A DNA stretch of 64,000 bases. Origin: Mucilaginibacter limnophilus. GTDB taxonomy: Bacteria > Bacteroidota > Bacteroidia > Sphingobacteriales > Sphingobacteriaceae. The notes beneath the pieces are model-generated. The model was given only the letters and a program-made list of their open reading frames with translations. It was not told the DNA's origin and ran no database searches. The position numbers and the translations under genes are program-made. This document shows positions 24,790 to 32,758 of the stretch, one piece after another. Numbering within the stretch: the first letter of the stretch is position 1; every line of letters starts with the position of its first letter. The stretch lies in NCBI RefSeq assembly GCF_004005815.1, contig NZ_SACK01000002.1, positions 620,001 to 684,000 on the forward strand. The letters run 5' to 3'.

Positions 24790-25518
24790 CTACTGTAATC
24801 CCTTCACCGGCGGTTGTCCTTTCTTATAATGCTCATACCAGCGTTTGGTGCGCTTCACCAAATCATAATCATTCCAGGTTTTAAGATCTTCATAATTTGG
24901 CGAATAAGTATCGATAAACCTTTGTGCCTCAGCATCAGTGGTAATACCGGTTATCCGTTTAACAAACTCCTTGTTATAACGCTTGTTGATCTCGTTCTGC
25001 TCAAGCTCTTTTTGCGCGAAGCGCTTAAAGTGCGCGGCGTTTTTGGGCGTTCGTCCAAATAACTCATATAAACCTGTCAGCGGTGAATTTAAAAATAAAA
25101 GCGCCGGTGGCTTACCGTCGAAAAAAGTGCCTTTGCCCCGGTAATCCTTCATTACATCACTTAGTTCCTGTTGTTTGCTTTGTGCTTTTACGCTCACTTC
25201 ATCAAGCTGAATAACCTTAGCCTCGGGCATATAAACGGCAATATCAAGCTGATTAACCACTACCTGTTTTACTGCGGTATAACCGGTTTTCGTAAAAAGT
25301 AGCGTGTCTCCCGGTGTAGCGTTTATAGTGAAGATGCCCAGGTTGTCGGTTAATACTTTCGTGTTCGTTTTAAGATTGGCAACTTGTGTTTGCGACAGTC
25401 TTAACGATGAGTTTTGTTTGAAAACCATTCCGCGAACCTGCTGGGCAAAGGTTTCACCCGGTATCAAAAAGAGTAAAAAAAGTAACCAGAAGTATATCAG
25501 CCTCATGTGCATATTCAA
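24790..25518 (-). CDS. Secreted protein with carboxypeptidase-regulatory-like domain
   Basis: A 242-residue exported protein; MRLIYFWLLFLLFLIPGETFAQ is a signal peptide (Met codons at residues 1, 3 and 5 are all possible starts). Residues 27-95 form a carboxypeptidase-regulatory-like beta sandwich (VRGMVFKQNSSLRLSQTQV..TDNLGIFTINATPGDTLLFTKTGY), as in TonB-dependent receptors, but no receptor plug or barrel follows. The C-terminal half is helical and charged. The family is common in Bacteroidota but without known function. It is transcribed toward the repeat cluster after rnc. Confidence 0.8.
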   Translation of the reverse strand: MNMHMRLIYFWLLFLLFLIPGETFAQQVRGMVFKQNSSLRLSQTQVANLKTNTKVLTDNLGIFTINATPGDTLLFTKTGYTAVKQVVVNQLDIAVYMPEAKVIQLDEVSVKAQSKQQELSDVMKDYRGKGTFFDGKPPALLFLNSPLTGLYELFGRTPKNAAHFKRFAQKELEQNEINKRYNKEFVKRITGITTDAEAQRFIDTYSPNYEDLKTWNDYDLVKRTKRWYEHYKKGQPPVKGLQ

Positions 25519-25609
25519 CGTAAACTTAAATATTGTATTTCACAGTAATTGCTAAAAAGTGTTAAACCGGATGTGCCTAAGTTAAGTGGGCTTAAATAAC
25601 TAAAAACGC

Positions 25610-25617
25610 TATCTTTG
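25610..25617 (+). promoter_or_regulatory. TATCTTTG -7 element ending 3 nt before the yicC start
   Basis: TATCTTTG matches TAnnTTTG exactly. Transcription would begin at or next to ATG 25621, which suggests a leaderless mRNA. No good -33 TTG is at the expected distance. Confidence 0.45.
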
Positions 25618-25620
25618 CGC

Positions 25621-26496
25621 ATGATAAAATCCATGACCGGATATGGCACCGCCAGTTTTGATACGGGCGGCACTAAATATACCGTTGAGATAAAATCCCT
25701 TAACAGCAAATTTCTTGAGCTATCGTTACGCCTGCCAAAAATGTTTACTGAAAAAGAATTTCAGTTACGTACCGAGTGCAGCAAACAGATAGAACGTGGT
25801 AAAGTAAACCTTACCATTAACGTTGAACAAACCGGCACAGCAGTTAAAGCCGCCGGTATTGACACCGCTTTGCTTAAGCATTACTACGAACAGCTTAAAA
25901 ACGTAAGCGCCGAACTGGGTGAGCAGTCGGGTAATTTAATGCAGCTGGCATTAACGCTTCCGGAAGTGGTAAAATATGATGAAGAAACCATATCGGAAGA
26001 AGAATGGAAAGTAGTTGAAAAAACTTTTAACCAGGCATTGGCAGCTTTCACCCAGTTCAGAAAAGATGAAGGCGACGTGCTTGAAAAAGATATAAAATAT
26101 CGCATAGGCATTATACAGGAAAACCTGAAAGCGGTTGAAGTAGAAGAACCAAAACGAATTCCGCTGATACGTGAACGCCTGAACAATTTTTTAGCTGAAG
26201 CAGCAGGCGTAGAGGTGATTGATCATAACCGCTTTGAGCAGGAACTGATCTACTACATTGATAAGCTTGATATCACCGAAGAAAAGATCAGGCTGAAAAC
26301 CCACTGTGATTATTTCCTGGAAACGCTGAAAGCGGATGATGCCAGCGGCAAAAAGCTTGGTTTTATAACACAGGAAATAGGCAGGGAAATAAATACCATT
26401 GGTTCAAAAGCCAACGATGCCGGCATACAAAAGCTGGTGGTGGGTATGAAAGAAGAACTGGAAAAAATAAAAGAGCAATTACTTAATGTGTTGTAG
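25621..26496 (+). CDS. yicC: YicC-family endoribonuclease
   Basis: A 291-residue YicC/YloC protein, a family shown to be endoribonucleases acting on small RNAs. The N-terminal MIKSMTGYG and the SLNSKFLELSLRLP segment, and the C-terminal DUF1732 part (FITQEIGREINTIGSKANDAGIQKLVVGMKEELEKIKEQ), are complete. ATG 25621 gives the conserved opening; the frame extends two codons to a TTG. It precedes gmk, a common pairing, with a 100-bp palindromic repeat between them. Confidence 0.93.
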   Translation: MIKSMTGYGTASFDTGGTKYTVEIKSLNSKFLELSLRLPKMFTEKEFQLRTECSKQIERGKVNLTINVEQTGTAVKAAGIDTALLKHYYEQLKNVSAELGEQSGNLMQLALTLPEVVKYDEETISEEEWKVVEKTFNQALAAFTQFRKDEGDVLEKDIKYRIGIIQENLKAVEVEEPKRIPLIRERLNNFLAEAAGVEVIDHNRFEQELIYYIDKLDITEEKIRLKTHCDYFLETLKADDASGKKLGFITQEIGREINTIGSKANDAGIQKLVVGMKEELEKIKEQLLNVL

Positions 26497-26502
26497 TCGT
26501 CA

Positions 26503-26595
26503 GTCATTGGTCATTGGTCATTTGTCATTAGTAAGCTACTGGCAAGTAATTTTAAAATGCCAACGCCCAATGACCAATGACTAATGACCAATGAC
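26503..26595. repeat. Dispersed palindromic repeat, family E, between yicC and gmk
   Basis: Left arm 26503-26532 is built of GTCATTGGTCATTGGTCATT units, and right arm 26567-26595 is its inverted counterpart (AATGACCAATGACTAATGAC). Each arm is itself an internal 7-bp quasi-repeat (TCATTGG). The right arm ends 3 bp before the preferred gmk start and contains an in-frame ATG at 26584. Confidence 0.85.
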
Positions 26596-26598
26596 AAA

Positions 26599-27162
26599 AT
26601 GGAAGGCAAACTGATCATATTCTCGGCCCCCTCGGGTGCAGGCAAAACCACAATAGTACACCACCTGCTGGGTAAAATTCCGGAGTTGGAGTTTTCAATC
26701 TCGGCTACCACACGCCCTGCCCGGGGCGATGAGCAGCATGGCAAAGATTATTACTTTATCAGCAAGGAAGAATTTTTGCACCTGATAGCCAAAAAACATT
26801 TTGTTGAGTTTGAGGAAGTGTACACCGGTACGTTCTATGGCACCTTACGATCGGAAATTGAGCGTATATGGCAGGAAGGCAAAACAGTAATATTTGATAT
26901 TGATGTTGAAGGAGGTTTGCACCTTAAACGTAAGTATGCCGACCAGGCACTTGCCATTTTTGTACAACCGCCATCGCTGGAAGTATTAAAGCAACGATTG
27001 AGTGGCAGGGGTACCGACAGTCCTGAAAAACTGCAGGAACGCTTTGCCAAAGCAGAGAAAGAACTAAACTACGCGCCACAGTTTGATATAATCCTTAAAA
27101 ATTACGACCTTAACACAGCTTGTGCTGAAGCTGAGCAGTTGGTGAAAGATTTTATTGGCTAA
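26599..27162 (+). CDS. gmk: Guanylate kinase
   Basis: The 187-residue enzyme phosphorylates GMP to GDP. P-loop SAPSGAGKTTI, GMP-binding SATTRPARGDEQHGKDYYFI and VEFEEVYTGTFYGT, and the lid region RLSGRGTDSPEKLQERFAKA are all present. ATG 26599 gives the usual MEGKLIIFSAPSG; an in-frame ATG at 26584 would add MTNDK, which is encoded by the palindromic repeat. A hairpin of that repeat could influence translation. nadD follows 29 bp downstream. Confidence 0.96.
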   Translation: MEGKLIIFSAPSGAGKTTIVHHLLGKIPELEFSISATTRPARGDEQHGKDYYFISKEEFLHLIAKKHFVEFEEVYTGTFYGTLRSEIERIWQEGKTVIFDIDVEGGLHLKRKYADQALAIFVQPPSLEVLKQRLSGRGTDSPEKLQERFAKAEKELNYAPQFDIILKNYDLNTACAEAEQLVKDFIG

Positions 27163-27191
27163 GTTGGAAGTTATAAGTTTGCTTGATTTGA

Positions 27192-27764
27192 ATGAAGATA
27201 GGCTTATTATTCGGTTCGTTTAACCCGGTACACATCGGGCATTTAATAATAGCCAACTATATGGCCAATCATACCGCGCTTGATAAGGTATGGCTGGTGG
27301 TGTCGCCGCAAAATCCCTTTAAAAAGTACAGCGATTTAATTAATACCTACGACAGGCTGGAAATGGCTAAGCTGGCTACCGATAATGCTACCAACATTGA
27401 GGTAAGTGATGTCGAGCTAAAGCTTCCGCAACCATCATACACCATTGACACCCTAACCTTCCTGAGAGAAAAATATCCGCAGCATGAATTCGCGCTCATT
27501 ATGGGGTCAGACAACCTGGTTACCCTGCATAAGTGGAAAAACTATAAGCTTATACTTCGTGATTATCGCATATTTGTATACCCCCGGCCGGGCTATGAAA
27601 ATGCTGAGCTGGCATCGCATCCATCAGTAACCATAACCATGACACCGCTGATGGAACTATCGGCAAGTTTTATCCGTAAATCACTGGCAGAAAAAAAGAA
27701 TGTACAGTATTTTGTGCCCGATGCGGTGCTGAATTTTATTGAGAGTAAAAACTTGTATAGGTAA
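27192..27764 (+). CDS. nadD: Nicotinate-nucleotide adenylyltransferase
   Basis: A 190-residue enzyme of NAD synthesis that joins ATP and nicotinate mononucleotide. The nucleotidyltransferase motif GSFNPVHIGHL is at residues 8-18 and the second ATP motif SASFIRKSL near 164. GSDNL and WKNYK match the family substrate loop. It probably forms an operon with yicC and gmk; a toxin-antitoxin pair follows 32 bp downstream. Confidence 0.95.
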   Translation: MKIGLLFGSFNPVHIGHLIIANYMANHTALDKVWLVVSPQNPFKKYSDLINTYDRLEMAKLATDNATNIEVSDVELKLPQPSYTIDTLTFLREKYPQHEFALIMGSDNLVTLHKWKNYKLILRDYRIFVYPRPGYENAELASHPSVTITMTPLMELSASFIRKSLAEKKNVQYFVPDAVLNFIESKNLYR

Positions 27765-27796
27765 AAATCTGTATATTTATATAAACATTAGGAGTG

Positions 27797-27979
27797 ATGA
27801 TTATAGCGAAAGACAAGTTGGAATATATAGTGAGCACTATGCCGGATAATGTAGATGTGGAGGAAGTGTTTGACAGGATATTATTAATGGCAAAAATTCA
27901 ACAAGCAAGGAAGCAAATAGAAGAAGGTAACTTTTTAAGTGAAGAAGACATGGATAAAGAAATAGATTCATGGGATTAA
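27797..27979 (+). CDS. Predicted antitoxin of a RelE/ParE-type module
   Basis: A 60-residue acidic protein with a helical N-terminus (VDVEEVFDRILLMAKIQQARKQIEEGNFLSEEDMDKEI). It lacks an obvious DNA-binding motif, as many small antitoxins of this group do. ATG 27797 lies right after TTAGGAG (a GTG one codon earlier is less likely). Its last 10 bp overlap the toxin gene, so the two are translationally coupled. The call depends on the partner. Confidence 0.75.
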   Translation: MIIAKDKLEYIVSTMPDNVDVEEVFDRILLMAKIQQARKQIEEGNFLSEEDMDKEIDSWD

Positions 27980-28284
27980 AGCTGATCTACTCAGAATTTG
28001 CTCGTCACGATTTAAAAGAAATATATGATTTTATACGAGAAGACTCTTTAAAGTATGCAAAGCGCGAAATTAGTTTAATTAAAGAAGCCCTCAATAAGTT
28101 AAAGACAATTCCTGAACTTGGCAAACCATTTGAAGATACTGAAAATGATTTAACCAGGGAACTTATATACAGGCGCTATCGCATCATATATGAGATTGTC
28201 TCTGATAAGCAAATCAACATCCTCACCATCCACCATCACGCTCGTTCCCTTTCCAATAATCCTGCTTTTAATGACGAAGATTAA
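27970..28284 (+). CDS. RelE/ParE-type toxin
   Basis: A 104-residue protein with the ParE/RelE fold pattern: LKLIYSEFARHDLKEIYDFI, KREISLIKEALNKLKTIPELGKPFED, and the C-terminal strands RELIYRRYRIIYEIVSDKQINILTIHHHAR. The YRIIYEI / ILTIHHHAR ending is typical of ParE-like members (gyrase poisons) more than of ribosome-dependent RelE, but target prediction is uncertain. It sits between the housekeeping genes nadD and miaE, as an acquired two-gene insert would. Confidence 0.88.
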   Translation: MGLKLIYSEFARHDLKEIYDFIREDSLKYAKREISLIKEALNKLKTIPELGKPFEDTENDLTRELIYRRYRIIYEIVSDKQINILTIHHHARSLSNNPAFNDED

Positions 28285-28288
28285 GTAG

Positions 28289-28296
28289 TAGCTTTG
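28289..28296 (+). promoter_or_regulatory. TAGCTTTG -7 element ending 4 nt before the miaE start
   Basis: An exact TAnnTTTG match lies between the toxin stop and GTG 28301. If used, the miaE transcript would begin at its start codon. A -33 TTG is not seen at the right distance. Confidence 0.4.
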
Positions 28297-28300
28297 TTTT

Positions 28301-28900
28301 GTGAGCGACAAAACCATACTTAAACTGCAATTGCCTACCGATCCGAAATGGGTGACCAACGTGGTAGAAAGCAACATCGAAGAGATTTTAACCGACCACG
28401 CTTTTTGCGAGCAGAAGGCCGCCAGCAATGCCATAACCCTTATTGTACAAAACCCTAACCTGAGCGATTTGGTGCAGGAAATGGCTGCTTTAGTGCAGGA
28501 AGAAATGGATCACTTTAAACGCGTACATGACATTATACTTGAGCGTGGCTATGTGCTTGGCCGTGAACGTAAGGACGATTACGTAAATGAACTGGTGAAA
28601 TTCATGAAAAAAGGCGGTAGCCGTCATGAGCAATTGATAGACCGCCTGCTGTTTGCCGCCATGATTGAAGCCCGCAGCTGCGAACGTTTCAAAGTACTGT
28701 CAGAAAATATCAAAGACGAGCAGTTATCCAAATTTTATCACGAATTAATGGTAAGCGAGGCTACACATTATTCGATGTTTATCCGCCTGGCTAAAAAGTA
28801 TGCCGATGGTATTGATGTTGACAAACGCTGGAAGGAATACCTCGACTATGAGGCACAAGTAATTCAAAATTATGGCAAGCGTGAAACTATTCACGGCTGA
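28301..28900 (+). CDS. miaE: tRNA-(ms2io6A37) hydroxylase
   Basis: The 199-residue ferritin-like diiron protein hydroxylates the isopentenyl group of the modified A37 in tRNA. The metal ligands are visible in pairs: EEMDHFKR, EARSCERFK and VSEATHYSMF, plus an early Glu in DHAFCEQKA. The start is GTG 28301 (reading MSDKTILKLQLPTDPKW); no upstream ATG fits. Its end overlaps the convergent FAD-monooxygenase gene by 10 bp. Confidence 0.92.
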   Translation: MSDKTILKLQLPTDPKWVTNVVESNIEEILTDHAFCEQKAASNAITLIVQNPNLSDLVQEMAALVQEEMDHFKRVHDIILERGYVLGRERKDDYVNELVKFMKKGGSRHEQLIDRLLFAAMIEARSCERFKVLSENIKDEQLSKFYHELMVSEATHYSMFIRLAKKYADGIDVDKRWKEYLDYEAQVIQNYGKRETIHG

Positions 28901-30504
28901 TTAGCCTGCGCTAAAACTCCCGCCACATTAAGCAGATAATTATCCATCATGTCAATAGCCACGATATCATTGATAAACCCGATGTACATATCCGGACGTA
29001 CAATTATGGCTTTTTTTTGATCGAGGTTGCTGATGTCAAAAGCAGTAAATACGGCGGTATTTTGCGTTGAGGGCGGCAGGTAATAAAGATTGAGGATGCC
29101 GTTATATTTTTGCGTTATCCACTTGGCAAGGGTGAAAATGTCTATTTCCTTATACTTCCCAAGCACAATAAGCGTGAAACCGGGCTTACTGCACCATGCA
29201 TGCAGGTCGGTTTCCTGCTGTGTTTTTTCATCATATATTTTGATGTAAGGCAGCCTGTCGCCCGCCTTAATAGCTGACGAGCGGCTAAGGTGTAAGTTGA
29301 TTTTACTATGCCGGTAGCTAATACTTGTTTGAGATACCTGCCTGAAAAATAACTCTTTAAACTTCTGGCTGCCCCATACCAGTTTAAGTACGCCCGGCAC
29401 AACCCACCGCTTGGCAAAATTGATGATGAAGTTTCCTGTGGTGATGATGTTGAACGCCCTGTCGGTAGTGTGAACAAGCGCTTTGGCTACGGGCATGCGC
29501 TCGGCGGCGTAGCTGTCAAGCATCTGCGTGTTTAGCTGACCGTTTATTACGCCTGCCAGTTTCCAGGCAAGGTTATACGCATCCTGTAAACCGGTGTTCA
29601 TACCTTGCCCGCCAACAGGTGAGTGGATATGCGCCGCATCACCTATCAGGAAGCAGTTGCCCAACCTGAAATTTTCAGCCACACGGTGATGAATTCGGTA
29701 TAACGAAAACCAGTTGGTTTTTGCCAGCTCGACCGGCCAGTTAGTCACTTTTCTCAGGTAGGGTAATACATCCTCAACAGTAACATTTTCCTTATTTTCA
29801 AGTGAGGCAGGCAGATCGCCCAGAATGCGGTAAGTATCCTTATCAGGCATGGGAAAAAATGCCGCGAGACCTTTTTTAGCGAGATGAAGTTCTATGTTGC
29901 TTTTTAACTGTCCGGGTGCCAATTGCGCATCAATAAGATAAAAGCTGTGCGGATAAGTATCGCCGACAAATTTAATATTCAATTGCTTGCGTACTTTGCT
30001 GTGCGCGCCGTCGGCTCCTATAACCCAGTTGCAGGTTGTGATTTGTTCGGCGTTACCATCGTTTACAACAGCAGTTACATTTTGGCTATGTTGTTTAACT
30101 GATACTAAAGTTGTATTCCAGTATACCGGGCAGCAAAGGCGGGTAAGCTCGTCAAGCAGCAGGCGCTCATTGCGGCTTTGCGGGTAGAAGAACACATAAG
30201 GGAAGGGCGTTTGTCCGGTACCTATGTTTTCAAAGTCGAATGATGCCTGCGGTTTGCCATTCTGGTTAAAAGTTATCCCTTCAGACGGTTTGCCTTCGCT
30301 TAATACACGATCAACCAAGCCCATTTGCCGGTATATCTCCATGGTGCGTGCCTGTACGGCCAAAGCCTTAGTATGGTCGGTCGGGCCATCACGCTGATCA
30401 ATAATTATGGGCTGAACACCATAGCGTAGCAATTGTGCCGCCATCATCAATCCTGACGGACCTGCGCCCACAATTAAAACGGATGTTTGCTGCGGTATGG
30501 CCAT
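28891..30504 (-). CDS. FAD-dependent aromatic-ring monooxygenase (PheA/TfdB type)
   Basis: A 537-residue flavin hydroxylase. It has the Rossmann motif VGAGPSGLMMAAQLLRYG with the acidic end of strand 2 (IIIDQRDG), the middle motif WVIGADGAHSKVRK, and FLIGDAAHIHSPVGGQGMNTG for FAD ribityl binding. After residue about 385 comes a thioredoxin-like C-terminal domain as in phenol hydroxylases. It starts 3 bp after the stop of the RsmI-like gene upstream on the same strand, so they share a transcript. The substrate (a phenol or polyketide) cannot be read from the sequence. Confidence 0.9.
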   Translation of the reverse strand: MAIPQQTSVLIVGAGPSGLMMAAQLLRYGVQPIIIDQRDGPTDHTKALAVQARTMEIYRQMGLVDRVLSEGKPSEGITFNQNGKPQASFDFENIGTGQTPFPYVFFYPQSRNERLLLDELTRLCCPVYWNTTLVSVKQHSQNVTAVVNDGNAEQITTCNWVIGADGAHSKVRKQLNIKFVGDTYPHSFYLIDAQLAPGQLKSNIELHLAKKGLAAFFPMPDKDTYRILGDLPASLENKENVTVEDVLPYLRKVTNWPVELAKTNWFSLYRIHHRVAENFRLGNCFLIGDAAHIHSPVGGQGMNTGLQDAYNLAWKLAGVINGQLNTQMLDSYAAERMPVAKALVHTTDRAFNIITTGNFIINFAKRWVVPGVLKLVWGSQKFKELFFRQVSQTSISYRHSKINLHLSRSSAIKAGDRLPYIKIYDEKTQQETDLHAWCSKPGFTLIVLGKYKEIDIFTLAKWITQKYNGILNLYYLPPSTQNTAVFTAFDISNLDQKKAIIVRPDMYIGFINDIVAIDMMDNYLLNVAGVLAQANQP

Positions 30505-30507
30505 TGT

Positions 30508-31215
30508 TTATCGGTATAACAAAAAAATAGCGGGTTTTTTATGCAGATCAGGTGGTTGCATTTTCCAGGCGGCAAGCGTTTTGGTTTGTACCATTTCGTC
30601 AGCAGCGGTAATGTTGCAGGCTATGCAAAGAAGCGTATTCGGGTTGCCGCTTTTTAACACTTCTTCAAGTAGCTGGTTGTTACGGAAAGGCGTTTCAATA
30701 AACAACTGGGTTTGCTTATTACGCTCGGCCAAGCCTTCCAACTCCTTTATTTTTTTTGCACGCTGAACCTTATCAATAGGTAAATATCCATGGAATGTAA
30801 AGCTTTGCCCGTTAAAGCCTGAAGCCATCAGTGCCAGTATGACAGAACTCGGCCCAACCAGCGGTACCACCTTTATGCCTTTGCGGTGCGCTTCGGCAAC
30901 CACATCAGCGCCCGGGTCGGCAATGCCGGGGCAGCCTGCCTCGCTCATCAGGCCAACATCATTACCGGCCAGCAATGCGGCAAAGAAGTTATTGTCGGCC
31001 TTGTCGCGGTTGTGCTTGCCGTAATCGTGAATGATAAGTTCGCTTTGCGGTATTTTAAGTCCGGCTTCCTTTAAAAAACGACGCGCGGTTTTCTCGTTCT
31101 CAACAATATATTCCTTAATGCTGTTTATAGTATCAACCAGGTATGGCGTAAACGATTTTGCCGCCGCATCATCAGCCAGCGGAACGGGAATTAGATAAAG
31201 CGTGCCTGTTGCCAT
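30508..31215 (-). CDS. SAM-dependent methyltransferase, short RsmI-like (tetrapyrrole methylase fold)
   Basis: A 235-residue tetrapyrrole-methylase-fold protein related to RsmI, which methylates the 2'-O of C1402 in 16S rRNA. SAM-binding and core motifs: LYLIPVPL, SEAGCPGIADPG, VVPLVGPSSVILALMASGF and FIETPFRNNQLLE. It lacks the C-terminal extra domain of full RsmI (about 280 residues) and reads ADDA where RsmI has the NLED-type motif, so the target may differ. ATG 31215 (MATGTLYLIP) is preferred over the frame's earlier start at 31254. A near -7 element (CACTTTTG) ends 4 nt before this ATG. Confidence 0.85.
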   Translation of the reverse strand: MATGTLYLIPVPLADDAAAKSFTPYLVDTINSIKEYIVENEKTARRFLKEAGLKIPQSELIIHDYGKHNRDKADNNFFAALLAGNDVGLMSEAGCPGIADPGADVVAEAHRKGIKVVPLVGPSSVILALMASGFNGQSFTFHGYLPIDKVQRAKKIKELEGLAERNKQTQLFIETPFRNNQLLEEVLKSGNPNTLLCIACNITAADEMVQTKTLAAWKMQPPDLHKKPAIFLLYR

Positions 31216-31271
31216 ATTGCAAAAGTGGCTTTTTTTATTTAATTTAAGCTTCATGAAAGGAGATTGAACGA

Positions 31272-31988
31272 ATGAAACAGCTTGGTATCAACTGGTTTAT
31301 TGAGGGCGCTATTGATTTTGAACATAAAAAATACCTGCTTTTAAGTTATCTGCAGGAAATTAACCGCCACTTTGATAAAAGCAGGTTATACCCTAACCTT
31401 ACCGACCTCATTTTTCATTATAATAATCTTTTAGAATTTAAACAGAACAAATCGGTATTGCAGCAGGCGTTTCCGCAACGGCTTACCAAGGCTGATATCG
31501 ACGCGGTTAAACTTACCTACCAAAAGATCATTCAGGACGATAACTCGATGCAGGAGATTGAGCGTATCATCGGCTATGCTATGGGTAAAATAGATCCGGC
31601 GATACAAACAGGTAAAGAGATTTATGATTTTGTTGAAAGCCGCCTGAATATTGATCCGGTAGGTGTAGTGCCGCTGCTGCCCTATCATGGTTATTTTTCG
31701 CTTCGCAACGGCGACGACCGTACAAATTTTGTATATGAGTACCGCCTCACCATTTTTGAAGGAAAGGATGACAAGTACCGTGGGATCAACATCGAGTTTG
31801 TAGAAACGTACGAACAAGGCATAGTTAACACGCCTGAAAGTGTAAAGCGGCATTTGATAAGTACCCGCAGGCACCTGCCAAACCCTGCGGTATATTATGT
31901 GCAAAGTGATATCGCCTTTCCGCTCGAGCAAACGCTGCTTCCGGTGGCTAAACGAAGTTTGGTAAAGTATATATCGAGTGCGGCTTAG
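31272..31988 (+). CDS. Conserved hypothetical protein
   Basis: A 238-residue soluble protein, preceded by AGGAGA at the start. N-terminal half: helical (LLLSYLQEINRHFDKSRLYPNL to GYAMGKIDPAIQTG); C-terminal half: beta-rich (YHGYFSLRNGDDRTNFVYEYRLTIFEG). I do not recognise the family and see no catalytic motif or signal peptide. It is divergent from the RsmI-like gene and followed by a family C repeat. Confidence 0.75.
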   Translation: MKQLGINWFIEGAIDFEHKKYLLLSYLQEINRHFDKSRLYPNLTDLIFHYNNLLEFKQNKSVLQQAFPQRLTKADIDAVKLTYQKIIQDDNSMQEIERIIGYAMGKIDPAIQTGKEIYDFVESRLNIDPVGVVPLLPYHGYFSLRNGDDRTNFVYEYRLTIFEGKDDKYRGINIEFVETYEQGIVNTPESVKRHLISTRRHLPNPAVYYVQSDIAFPLEQTLLPVAKRSLVKYISSAA

Positions 31989-32015
31989 TTATAATCGGGA
32001 ATTTTTAAATACTGC

Positions 32016-32106
32016 TTGGAGAAGATTTTTCACTCCGTTCGAAATGACAGTTAAATATTGAACAAAACGGATGTCATTTCGACGAGGAACAAGGAGAAAT
32101 CTTCTG
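32016..32106. repeat. Dispersed palindromic repeat, family C, inside-out arrangement
   Basis: GAAGATTTTTCACTCCGTTC leads into CGAAATGAC at about 32050; then after 22 bp GTCATTTCGACGAGGAACAA and GGAGAAATCTTCTG end at 32106. The arms are those of the 1161-1256 copy, but the GTCATTTCGA ends face inward. It fills the 140 bp between two convergent genes. Confidence 0.8.
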
Positions 32107-32128
32107 TGACTTATTATAAACATCTCAC

Positions 32129-32746
32129 TTACTGATTAGACACCAGCTTACAAACTAATTCTCCGAGCCGCGTGGCTCCGTCAGGCGAGATAGGTTTTCG
32201 GTTGCCGATGATAAAAGTGTGTTCGTTTATCTCAATAACATAATCTTGCTTACGGATGTCGAGCAGTGCCTTCCTGAAGCCAGGTGTTAGGGCCGCCGAT
32301 GCTTTATAACGGTCATCGGCAATCACATAAAAACTATTACTGAACGCCTTATCATCCTTAAAGTCAAGCTCAATGGCGTAAACCAGTTCTGCAAGTTTAT
32401 CAACAAACGTTTCGGGCCGTATCATAACGCGCCCGGCATCATGCTTTAAAAATCCAAGTCCCCACACCTGGTAATCCAAATGTTCGATGTTTGATCCTCT
32501 TGGCGAAAGCGTTTTTATAAACGTTTCTACAAACATTATGTAGCAGCTGTCGGTAGCTGTTCTTATAACATATGAGCTGCGTATCGTGATACCCGCATAA
32601 TGGCTGAATACTGAAAACCCTTCCACCTGAAAATCAATATGCCCCGTCGGCTCCGCTTCAAACTTCTCACGAAGCGCGGCGTAAGTTTCGCTTAACACAT
32701 CTGTATTGCTTCCGTTTAAGCTAACAGTCTCAAAGGGCATATCCAT
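32129..32746 (-). CDS. Hypothetical protein
   Basis: A 205-residue protein without a signal peptide. It is alpha/beta with segments such as VFSHYAGITIRSSYVIRTATDSCYIMFVETFIKTLSP and DYVIEINEHTFIIGNRKPISPDG. No family is recognised. It begins 12 bp after the aminotransferase stop on the same strand, so it is likely cotranscribed with that gene. Confidence 0.7.
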   Translation of the reverse strand: MDMPFETVSLNGSNTDVLSETYAALREKFEAEPTGHIDFQVEGFSVFSHYAGITIRSSYVIRTATDSCYIMFVETFIKTLSPRGSNIEHLDYQVWGLGFLKHDAGRVMIRPETFVDKLAELVYAIELDFKDDKAFSNSFYVIADDRYKASAALTPGFRKALLDIRKQDYVIEINEHTFIIGNRKPISPDGATRLGELVCKLVSNQ

Positions 32747-32758
32747 TTTCTGAATAAT

